The translations under genes and the position numbers were made by a program. A stretch of DNA of 33,420 nucleotides from Phenylobacterium sp. (GTDB lineage: Bacteria > Pseudomonadota > Alphaproteobacteria > Caulobacterales > Caulobacteraceae), in the NCBI RefSeq assembly GCF_016793225.1, contig NZ_JAEUMN010000119.1:1-33420 (forward strand), read 5' to 3'. Positions 9,057 through 15,408 of the stretch are shown here, one piece after another. The notes beneath the pieces were generated by a model, which did not search any database, was not told where the DNA came from, and saw nothing but the letters and a program-made list of their open reading frames with translations. Numbering within the stretch: the stretch's first letter is position 1; each line of letters starts with the position of its first letter.

Positions 9057-10186
9057 TGCGGATCGAGCCCGCCGTTCCCGCGCAGGTGCTGGCCGCCGTG
9101 CGCGCGCCGCTGGAGAGTTCCCGCGCCGAGCGCGCCGACGCGCCCCTGCTTCAGCCGCTCAACCTGCTGCTCGACCTCGCCGGCGAGGCGATGCGCGCGC
9201 GGCTGTTCGTGGTCCAGTCCGAGGGCGGGACCGAGAGCTGCCTTCGGCCGGACTTCACGGTCGCCATCGCGCGCCAGCACCTGGAGCGCGGCCGCGCCGC
9301 CGGCGCCTACTGGTACGAGGGCGCGGCCTTCCGGGCCTCGGCCGGCGCCGACCGCCCCGAGGAGTTCGTGCAGATCGGGCTCGAGATGTTCTCGCCCGGC
9401 GGCGGGGGCGTGGAAGCCGCCGACGCCGAGATCGCCGGGCTGGCCTGGCGGGCGGCGGAGGCGGGCGGGCGCAAGGACCTGTCGCTCTGGTTGGGGGACG
9501 TGGCGCTGTTCGCCGCCTTCGTCGAAAGCCTGGACCTGCCCGACGGCCTGGCGGCGCGGCTGAAGCGCGTGGCCGGTCGGCCGCGCCTGCTCTGGAACGA
9601 ACTCAGCCGCGTCGGCGAGACCAGCGGAGACGGCGGCGGAACGCTGGCGGGCCTGCTGGCGGGCCTGCCCGAGGCCAAGGCCGCCGCGCTGCTGGAGGAG
9701 GTCTGGGCGCTGGCCGGCGTGGAGCCGGTGGGCGGACGCGGGCCGGCCGAGATCGCCGCCCGCCTGGTCCGCAAGGCCGAGGCCGCCAGGGCCCCGGCGC
9801 TCACGGCCGGGCAGGCCGACGCCATCCGCGCCTTCATGGCCATCGACGACGAGCCGAGCTACGCATTCGCCCAGGTGCGGCGCCTGGCGGGCGGCAACGA
9901 CGCCGCGCTGAAGGCGGCGCTCGCCGGATGGGAGAGCCGGCTCCTGGAGCTGTCGCGCGCCGCGCCGGCCGACCGGACGCGGTTCGCGCCCGCCCTCGGC
10001 CATGCCTTCGACTACTACGACGGACTGACCTTCGAGGTTCGGTCGGAGGCGCTCGGGGTCGAACGTCCCGTCGCCGTGGGCGGCCGCTACGACGGCCTGC
10101 TGGCGCGGCTCGGGGACGGGGCCGACACGCGCGCGGTGGGCTGCATGGTTCGGCCGTGGCGAGCCTGGACGGGGGGCGAAGCATGA
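9056..10186 (+). CDS. hisZ: ATP phosphoribosyltransferase regulatory subunit HisZ
   Basis: A 376-residue HisS paralogue without aminoacylation function, which in organisms with short-form HisG forms a hetero-oligomer with it and provides histidine feedback control of the first step of histidine synthesis. Class II-like core signatures remain: SCLRPDFTVAIARQHL, YWYEGAAFRAS (a degenerate motif 2), FVQIGLEMF, GHAFDYYDGLTFEV (the counterpart of the histidine loop) and VGGRYDGLLARLG. There is no anticodon-binding domain, as expected. The ATG shares one base with the hisS stop (TGATG), and the gene ends in an ATGA overlap with hisG, so the three genes are translationally coupled. Confidence 0.93.
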   Translation: MRIEPAVPAQVLAAVRAPLESSRAERADAPLLQPLNLLLDLAGEAMRARLFVVQSEGGTESCLRPDFTVAIARQHLERGRAAGAYWYEGAAFRASAGADRPEEFVQIGLEMFSPGGGGVEAADAEIAGLAWRAAEAGGRKDLSLWLGDVALFAAFVESLDLPDGLAARLKRVAGRPRLLWNELSRVGETSGDGGGTLAGLLAGLPEAKAAALLEEVWALAGVEPVGGRGPAEIAARLVRKAEAARAPALTAGQADAIRAFMAIDDEPSYAFAQVRRLAGGNDAALKAALAGWESRLLELSRAAPADRTRFAPALGHAFDYYDGLTFEVRSEALGVERPVAVGGRYDGLLARLGDGADTRAVGCMVRPWRAWTGGEA

Positions 10187-11133
10187 GCGGGCTCATCATC
10201 GCCGTGCCCTCGAAAGGCCGGCTGAAGGAGCAGGTCGAGGGCTGGCTCGCCGACAGCGGGCTGAAGCTGGACGTCTCGGGCGGCGCCCGAGGCTATGTCG
10301 CCAGCCTGCGCGGCGTCGCCGACGCGCAGGTGCGGCTGCTCTCCGCCGCGGACATCGCCGACGCCCTGGACGCGGGCGAGGTCCACCTGGGCGTCACCGG
10401 CGAGGACCTGCTCCGCGAGCGGGGCGAGGACCTCGACGCGCGCGTCCTGCTGCTGCGCCCGCTGGGCTTCGGCCGCGCCGATCTGGTGACCGCGGTGCCC
10501 AAGAGCTGGCTCGACGTCGACACCATGTCCGACCTCGAGGAGGTGGCGCACGAACTGCTGGCGCGGACGGGCCGGCGCATGCGCGTGGCGACCAAGTACC
10601 TGGCGCAGACCCGGGCCTTCTTCGCCCGCCACGGCGTCGCCGACTACCGGATCGTGGAGTCGGGCGGCGCCACCGAGGGCGCGCCGGCGACCGGCGCAGC
10701 CGAGATCGTCGTCGACATCACCACCACGGGCGCGACGCTCCAGGCCAACGGGCTGAAGGTGCTGGCCGACGGCGTCATGCTGAAGAGCCAGGCGCAGCTC
10801 GCGGCGAGCCTGCGCGCGACCTGGGACGCGACGGCTCTCGCCGCGGCCGAGCGCCTGCTGCGGATTGTCGAGGCGCGCGCCGCGGCGCTCCGGAGCGCGA
10901 CGCTGGCGTGGCCGGCGCGGTCGGACGCGGCTGAGGCCGCGGTGATCGAATCGCTGACCGCCGCGGGCGCCTCCCGCCGACCGAGCGGCCTCCTCGTCGA
11001 TTCGGCCCAGATCGCGGACGCCTCCCTGGCGCTCGCCGCCGCCGGCCTTGGACCGGTCACCGTTTCCCGCCCGGATTTCGTCTTTGACGTAAACTCGCCG
11101 GCTCTGGAGCTGCTGCGCTCACGCTTGTTTTGA
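10183..11133 (+). CDS. hisG: ATP phosphoribosyltransferase HisG with C-terminal extension
   Basis: A 316-residue enzyme condensing ATP with PRPP in the first step of histidine synthesis. The catalytic bilobal domain spans about residues 1-225: the start reads LIIAVPSKGRLKEQ, and the family signature SGGATEGAPATGAAEIVVDI runs into the PRPP loop TTTGATL. Short HisG proteins that work with HisZ usually end around 210-230 residues. Here about 85 more follow, Ala-rich then LLVDSAQIADASLALAAAGLGPVTVSRPDFVFD. This does not obviously match the ACT-like regulatory domain of long HisG. The start ATG overlaps the hisZ stop (ATGA). Confidence 0.94.
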   Translation: MSGLIIAVPSKGRLKEQVEGWLADSGLKLDVSGGARGYVASLRGVADAQVRLLSAADIADALDAGEVHLGVTGEDLLRERGEDLDARVLLLRPLGFGRADLVTAVPKSWLDVDTMSDLEEVAHELLARTGRRMRVATKYLAQTRAFFARHGVADYRIVESGGATEGAPATGAAEIVVDITTTGATLQANGLKVLADGVMLKSQAQLAASLRATWDATALAAAERLLRIVEARAAALRSATLAWPARSDAAEAAVIESLTAAGASRRPSGLLVDSAQIADASLALAAAGLGPVTVSRPDFVFDVNSPALELLRSRLF

Positions 11134-11147
11134 CGTGTGAGTCAAAA
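11128..11147. repeat. Perfect inverted repeat TTTTGAC-N6-GTCAAAA
   Basis: TTTTGAC (11128-11134) and GTCAAAA (11141-11147) are exact reverse complements around GTGTGA. The palindrome overlaps the hisG stop codon (11131-11133) and contains a GANTC methylation site (GAGTC, 11139-11143) and the putative -35 of the downstream promoter (TTGACG, 11130-11135). No T run follows, so it does not look like a terminator; an operator is more likely. A near copy lies at 11389-11409. Confidence 0.7.
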
Positions 11148-11159
11148 AACGGCGTAAAT
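11130..11159 (+). promoter_or_regulatory. Candidate promoter for the post-hisG RNA
   Basis: TTGACG at 11130-11135 and GTAAAT at 11154-11159 (in GGCGTAAATTTC) are separated by 18 bases and agree well with a housekeeping sigma factor promoter. The expected start is around 11166. The -35 sits inside the TTTTGAC-N6-GTCAAAA palindrome, so a protein bound there would compete with RNA polymerase. Confidence 0.5.
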
Positions 11160-11165
11160 TTCTAC

Positions 11166-11375
11166 GTGATGACGCATTCTTGAGGCCCAGGTGCGCGGAA
11201 AGCGCCTGACGCCCGTTGACTCGGGTAGAAAATTCCCGTCTTGTCACATTGCGAGAGACATGAAGGCGCAAGTCCTGAGGTCTCCGGCGTTTCGGGGAGG
11301 AAACGCCCGCTCATTCAGAGCGACTGCTCAAGGCGGCCCGCAGCGATTATCCCCCGCTGCGGGCCGATTCTTTTT
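11166..11375 (+). ncRNA. Candidate structured small RNA downstream of hisG
   Basis: The 312 bases between hisG and the next gene hold no convincing open frame but several local hairpins. These are CAGG-TG-CGC/GCG-CCTG (11188-11208), CGGG/CCCG (11222-11238), a perfect 8-bp GGCGTTTC/GAAACGCC stem with a GGGGAG loop (11286-11307), and a strong terminator (11334-11375). A plausible promoter lies at 11130-11159. The GGGGAG loop is complementary to the CCCCC in the terminator loop, so a loop-loop contact is possible. I cannot match it to a known family (not tmRNA, RNase P, SRP or a recognisable riboswitch). It could instead be only a long 3' untranslated region of the his operon. Confidence 0.5.
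11334..11375 (+). terminator. Strong intrinsic terminator (his operon / candidate sRNA)
   Basis: A perfect 11-bp stem, CGGCCCGCAGC (11334-11344) with GCTGCGGGCCG (11356-11366), encloses an 11-base loop ending in CCCCC and is followed by ATTCTTTTT. The T run is on the plus strand, so it ends transcripts coming from the hisG side. A second T run (11387-11392) follows shortly after. Confidence 0.9.
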
Positions 11376-11388
11376 CCGCTCCCGCATT

Positions 11389-11409
11389 TTTTCGACGTAG
11401 ACGTCAAAA
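11389..11409. repeat. Second copy of TTTTGAC-N6-GTC(G)AAAA motif (inverted)
   Basis: Read on the minus strand this is TTTTGAC GTCTAC GTCGAAAA: the same heptamer, six-base spacer and GTC/A-rich right arm as the palindrome at 11128-11147, with one extra base. GACGT/ACGTC is itself an internal palindrome (GACGTAGACGTC, 11394-11405). The two copies bracket the candidate small RNA. It lies 37 bases beyond the stop of the minus-strand M13 peptidase. Confidence 0.55.
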
Positions 11410-11445
11410 GGTCCGCGCGGCCTGAGGCGGCCGCGCGCCCGTCGC

Positions 11446-13521
11446 CTACCAGATCCGGACCCGCTTCTCCGGCGGGACGTACATCGGGTCGCCCGGCTTC
11501 ACGCCGAAGGCGTCGTAGAAGGCGTCGATGTTGCGCATCGGCAGTTCCACGCGGGCGACCGGGGGCGAGTGCGGGTCGCTCACCAGCACCTGCCGCATGA
11601 GGTCGTCTCGGTACTTGGCCCGCCAGACCTGCGCCCAGCCCAGGAAGACCCGCTGTTCCCCCGTCAGCCCGTCGATCACCGGCGCAGGCTGGCCCTTGAG
11701 CGAGACGCGATAGGCTTCGAGCGCCAGCACGAGCCCGCCGAGGTCGGCGATGTTCTCGCCCATGGTCAGGTCGCCGTTGATGCGCGCGCCGGGCAGGACC
11801 TCGGTCGCCGCGTACTGTTCCCCGAGGATCTTCGCCTGGGCGTTGAACTTGGCCTCGTCCGCAGGCGTCCACCACTCGGCCAGCCGGCCGTCGCCGTCCG
11901 ACTTGCGGCCCTGGTCGTCGAAGCCGTGGGTGATCTCGTGGCCGATCACGCCGCCGATCCCGCCGTAGTTCACGGCGGCGTCGCCCTCCGGGTCGAAGAA
12001 CGGCGGCTGCAGGATGGCGGCCGGGAAGACGATCTCGTTCTTGGTGGGCGAGTAGTAGGCGTTGATCGTCGCCGGGGTCATTTCCCATTCGCCGCGATCC
12101 ACCGGGCCGTTCATGCGCGTCACGCGGTGGGCCCACTCGAAGGCGGAGGCGCGCACGGCGTTGCCGTAGAGGTCGTCCTCGCGGATCTCCAGGGCCGAGT
12201 AGTCGCGCCACTTGTCGGGGTAGCCGATCTTGACGTTGAACTTGCCGAGCTTCTCCAGCGCCTTCGCCTTGGTCTCGGGGCCCATCCACGCCAGCGTCCG
12301 GATGCGTCCCGCCAGCGCCGTCTTGATGTCGCCGACCAGGGCCTCCATCCGCGCCTTGCTCTCGGCCGGGAAGTAGGCCTCGACGTAGAGCTTGCCGACG
12401 GCCTCGCCCAGGCTGCCGTCCACCACGCCCACCGCGCGCTTCCAGCGGGGCTGCTGCTGCGGCACGCCCGACAGGGTCTTCGAGCGGAACTCGAAGCGCG
12501 CCTGGTCGAACGCCTTCGAGAGGTAGGGCGAGGCCTGGTCGATGGTGGTGAAGGCGAGCCACGCCTTCAGGGTCGCGAGGTCGGTCTTGGCGAACACCTG
12601 CGCGATCTTCGGGAAGGCGGTGTTCTCGGCGACGACCACGCGCCGCGCCGGCGACAGATCCGCTCCGGCGAGGAAGGCCGCCCAGGGAAACCCGGGGGCC
12701 AGCTCGGCGAGCTTGGCGGTCTCGTAGGGATTGTAGGTCTTGTCGTCGTCCCGGCGCTCGGCGCGCGTCCACGAGACGCGGGCGATCTCGGTCTCCATCG
12801 CCAGGATGGCCTTGGCCTGGGCCTGCGCATCGGGCCAGCCGCCGAGTTCGAGCATGCGGGCGATATAGGCCTCGTACGCCGTCCGCTGGGGCGCGAACCT
12901 GGCCTCGAGGTAATAGTCCCGGTCAGGGAGGGTGATGCCGCCCTGGCCGAGATAGACCGCGTACTTCAACGGGTCCTTCGCGTCGTCATAGACCTGGGGG
13001 TCGAAGAAGCTGCGGCCGAAGCCCTTGGCCGTGGCGCCCATCAGGCGGGCCACGTCCTCGCGCGACCTGGCTGCGCGGATTCGGGCGAGATCCGGCGCGA
13101 GCGGCTTCGCGCCCAGCGCCTCGACCCGGGCCTCGTCCATGAAGCTCCGGTACAGGGCGCCGACCTGGGCCTCCGGCCCGGACTTCGCGGTGGACGCGGC
13201 GGCCCTGTCGATCACCGCCTTGAGCCGGTCGCGGGAGAGCTCGTCCAGCACGTTGAAGGCGCCGTAGGTCGAGCGGTCGGCCGGGATGGTCAGCCGGTCC
13301 ATGTACGCGCCGTTCGCGTACCGGAAGAACCCGTCGCCGGGCCGGACGCTGCGGTCCATGCCCGACAGGTCGAAGCCCCAGGCGCCCATTCGCGGCGCCT
13401 TGGTGAGGTCGCGGACGGAGGCTTCGGGCGCCGTGGCGGCGGAGTCGGCCGCCAGAGCGGCGAACGGCGCAGCCAGGACGAGCGCGGCCGCGGAGGCGGC
13501 GGCGAGCCAGAGGGTCTTCAT
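11446..13521 (-). CDS. Secreted M13-family metallopeptidase (neprilysin/PepO-like)
   Basis: A 691-residue zinc endopeptidase with an N-terminal signal peptide (MKTLWLAAASAAALVLAAPFAALA, cleavage likely before ADS), so it acts in the periplasm or outside the cell on oligopeptides. The zinc site is HEITH at residues 528-532 in GGVIGHEITHGFDDQGR, with the third ligand Glu589 in ENIADLGG. The substrate-binding motif INAYYSP precedes it, in place of the usual NAYY/F. The C-terminus ends in KRVRIW, a variant of the CRVW ending typical of the family. Length is normal for bacterial M13 enzymes (about 690 aa). It is a single gene on the minus strand, 87 bp before the copper operon's last gene end. Confidence 0.93.
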   Translation of the reverse strand: MKTLWLAAASAAALVLAAPFAALAADSAATAPEASVRDLTKAPRMGAWGFDLSGMDRSVRPGDGFFRYANGAYMDRLTIPADRSTYGAFNVLDELSRDRLKAVIDRAAASTAKSGPEAQVGALYRSFMDEARVEALGAKPLAPDLARIRAARSREDVARLMGATAKGFGRSFFDPQVYDDAKDPLKYAVYLGQGGITLPDRDYYLEARFAPQRTAYEAYIARMLELGGWPDAQAQAKAILAMETEIARVSWTRAERRDDDKTYNPYETAKLAELAPGFPWAAFLAGADLSPARRVVVAENTAFPKIAQVFAKTDLATLKAWLAFTTIDQASPYLSKAFDQARFEFRSKTLSGVPQQQPRWKRAVGVVDGSLGEAVGKLYVEAYFPAESKARMEALVGDIKTALAGRIRTLAWMGPETKAKALEKLGKFNVKIGYPDKWRDYSALEIREDDLYGNAVRASAFEWAHRVTRMNGPVDRGEWEMTPATINAYYSPTKNEIVFPAAILQPPFFDPEGDAAVNYGGIGGVIGHEITHGFDDQGRKSDGDGRLAEWWTPADEAKFNAQAKILGEQYAATEVLPGARINGDLTMGENIADLGGLVLALEAYRVSLKGQPAPVIDGLTGEQRVFLGWAQVWRAKYRDDLMRQVLVSDPHSPPVARVELPMRNIDAFYDAFGVKPGDPMYVPPEKRVRIW

Positions 13522-13608
13522 GGGGCGGATGGCATCCTCGATAGGCGGTCTGGCCGGACCATGCTCCGAAGGCGAGGTGTGACGCTCGTTACATTTTCGT
13601 CAGGAAAC

Positions 13609-14064
13609 TCAGTGCTGGTGCGGCGTTGCGACCGGCGGTCCCAGGCCCACGACGAACGCGGCCTTCACCCTCGCGCCGCTGGCGAAGACGAGGGTCGCGG
13701 GGAGGCTGTCGCCTGGTCCCAGCGGCCTGGCCAGGCCGACGAACATGAGGTGGTATCCGCCGGGCGCGAACGTGACACTTCCGCCGCCTGCCAGCGGAAC
13801 GCGCGACACCATCTGCATCGACGCCACGCCGTTGGTGATGCTCGACCGATGGATCATCGCCGTCCGGGCGGCCGGCGTCTCGACCGACACGAGGGCGTCC
13901 GCCGCGCGGCCGGGGTTCTTCAGGACCATGTAGCCCACGCCGGTGGCGCCCTGCGCGGCGGGGCGGCTCCAAGCGCCGGTGACCTGGGGCGGCGTGGCCG
14001 CCGCGGCGGGGATCGAAGCGGCCGCAACCGCGACCACGGCGGGGAAGATCAGGGAATGTCTCAT
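13609..14064 (-). CDS. Periplasmic copper chaperone PCuA(C)
   Basis: A 151-residue secreted copper chaperone that carries Cu(I) to cytochrome oxidase assembly in the periplasm. The copper motif H-x10-M-x21-H-x-M is exact: His72, Met83, His105, Met107. A signal peptide occupies residues 1-23 (to AAAA), and the protein ends in a His-containing tail (PHQH) that could add a binding site, as described for some PCuAC proteins. The ATG at 14064 has GAAGG a few bases upstream and starts only 7 bp after the stop of the ycnI-like gene, so it is the last gene of a copper operon. The longer upstream frame lacks a proper signal peptide start. Confidence 0.93.
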   Translation of the reverse strand: MRHSLIFPAVVAVAAASIPAAAATPPQVTGAWSRPAAQGATGVGYMVLKNPGRAADALVSVETPAARTAMIHRSSITNGVASMQMVSRVPLAGGGSVTFAPGGYHLMFVGLARPLGPGDSLPATLVFASGARVKAAFVVGLGPPVATPHQH

Positions 14065-14071
14065 GGCGCCT

Positions 14072-14626
14072 TCAGCGATGATGATCGTGGCTGGCGGCCG
14101 GCGATGCAACCGGGACCAGCGTGAGGACAGGGGCGGGGTGGCTGGGCCGCGGCCCGCCCGGCGGCGTCGGCTCGGCCCAGCGGACGGCCGTCTTCCCGCA
14201 GGACTGGATCGCCGGGAACGCCAGGGGCGCGGCGTCCGGCGGCAGCTTCACCAGCACGATGAACTCGTCGAACTGGTCCGCGGGCAGGGCGCCGCGCCAG
14301 ACGATGGCCGTCACGGTCTCGCCCTGGCGCTCGACCGTCAGCTTCCAGCCGGGCTTGGGCTGCGGTCGCGCCGCCCCCAGGCCCGGCGGCATCTCCAGCC
14401 GCAGTTGCGTGGTGCCCTGGGCCTCGCAGCCGTGGCCGACGCCGAAGCGCAGCACCTGGTACGCCCCGGCAGGGGCCGTCTGCGGCTGGATGCTGACGTG
14501 CGCGCCCGCCGGGCCCGCGCAGAGGAGCGCGGCGCCGGCGGCGAGGGTGATGCCGAGATCCGTCATGCGGAAGCTCGCGAGGCGGCGCGGCGCGCCGCCG
14601 GGGTTCGAGGGGCTCATTCCGGTCAT
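14072..14626 (-). CDS. YcnI/DUF1775 copper-binding protein
   Basis: A 184-residue exported protein of the DUF1775 (YcnI) family. After a long n-region and hydrophobic segment (LGITLAAGAALLCAGPAGA) the mature protein would begin HVSIQPQTAPAG. The N-terminal His (His43 of the precursor) is the ligand that in B. subtilis YcnI binds Cu(II) in a monohistidine brace with a Glu; a conserved PGWKL Trp is also present. This protein lacks the usual C-terminal membrane helix and instead ends HDHHR, a likely extra metal site. The ATG at 14626 overlaps the stop of the DJ-1 gene (ATGA), which favours it over ATGs at 14616 and 14566. It lies directly before the PCuAC gene. Confidence 0.87.
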   Translation of the reverse strand: MTGMSPSNPGGAPRRLASFRMTDLGITLAAGAALLCAGPAGAHVSIQPQTAPAGAYQVLRFGVGHGCEAQGTTQLRLEMPPGLGAARPQPKPGWKLTVERQGETVTAIVWRGALPADQFDEFIVLVKLPPDAAPLAFPAIQSCGKTAVRWAEPTPPGGPRPSHPAPVLTLVPVASPAASHDHHR

Positions 14627-15345
14627 CCGATGGCGAAGGGGTCGTCGTGGGGGTTCTCGCTCCACTGATACTCGAGGGCCCGGGCGAGGCCGCGGGCCGC
14701 GTCCTGCCCGTGAAGACGCGCCACGACGGCGAGCGCCATGTCGGTCCCCGCGGACACGCCGGAGGAGGTGACGTACTTGCCGTCCTCGACCCAGCGCGCG
14801 CGCTTCACCCAATCGACGCTCGTGTCCTGGGAGGCCGCGATGCTGAAGAACCGCTTGTTGGTCGTGGCCCGGCGGCCCTTCAGGAGCCCGGCCTTGGCCA
14901 GGAGCGCCGAGCCCGTACAGACGGACGTGGTGAGCTCGGTCCTGCGGTCCTGGTCGCGGAGGTACTGCAGGTAGGTCTCGTTCCGCAGTTCGGCGAGCGT
15001 GCCCGTCCCGCCCGGCGCCATCATGATGTCCAGCGGCGGCGCGGTGTCGAAGCTGTAGTCCGCCACCACCGAGACGCCCTGCGCCGACCGCACCGGGCCG
15101 GCGGACTGGGCGACCAGGATGACGTCGAGACCGGGCGCGTTGGCCCACATCTCCACCGGCCCGAAAACGTCGAGCACTTCGAAGTCGCGGTAGAGGACGA
15201 CCCCCACCACCTTCTTGCCGGCGCGGGGCTGGGCCTGCGCGGCGGGAAGCCCGGCCAGGGCCGCCGCGCCCGCGCCGGCCGCGGCGCGCTTGATCCAGGC
15301 CCGGCGCGTTCCGGCGCTCGCCGGCGAGTCCGTTTCGTTCGTCAT
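14623..15345 (-). CDS. Tat-exported DJ-1/PfpI-family protein (isonitrile hydratase-like)
   Basis: A 240-residue protein with a twin-arginine signal (TRRAWIKRAAAGAGAAALAGLPAAQA, Arg14-Arg15) followed by one DJ-1/PfpI glutamine-amidotransferase-like domain. The nucleophile elbow is SVCTGSALLAKAGLL with Cys143-Thr144. The residue equivalent to the DJ-1 Glu is Asp59 in FEVLDVFGPVEM, the Asp/Cys/Thr set known for isonitrile (isocyanide) hydratase and its GlxA-like relatives rather than for glyoxalase-type DJ-1. Export by Tat implies a folded periplasmic enzyme. It sits between the TonB receptor and ycnI in a copper operon, with GGAAGG before its ATG. The true substrate is unknown; isonitrile hydration is an inference from motifs. 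Confidence 0.85.
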   Translation of the reverse strand: MTNETDSPASAGTRRAWIKRAAAGAGAAALAGLPAAQAQPRAGKKVVGVVLYRDFEVLDVFGPVEMWANAPGLDVILVAQSAGPVRSAQGVSVVADYSFDTAPPLDIMMAPGGTGTLAELRNETYLQYLRDQDRRTELTTSVCTGSALLAKAGLLKGRRATTNKRFFSIAASQDTSVDWVKRARWVEDGKYVTSSGVSAGTDMALAVVARLHGQDAARGLARALEYQWSENPHDDPFAIG

Positions 15346-15370
15346 GGGATGCCTTCCGAGGTTGGAGGAA

Positions 15371-15393
15371 CCGCGGCGCGCGGGGCGCCGCGG
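15371..15393 (-). other. Intra-operon hairpin between TonB receptor and DJ-1 genes
   Basis: A perfect 9-bp stem, CCGCGGCGC (15371-15379) with GCGCCGCGG (15385-15393) and a five-base loop, lies in the 63-bp gap. On the minus strand it is followed by TTCCTCC, not a T run, so it is a better candidate for mRNA stabilisation, processing or partial attenuation than for full termination. Confidence 0.6.
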
Positions 15394-15408
15394 CCGTGGT
15401 TGCAGGGA

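Noticed and set aside
11128-11147. Palindrome after hisG as the operon terminator
   Set aside because: The stem is AT-rich and short and is followed by ACGGCG, not a T run; a much better terminator lies at 11334-11375.
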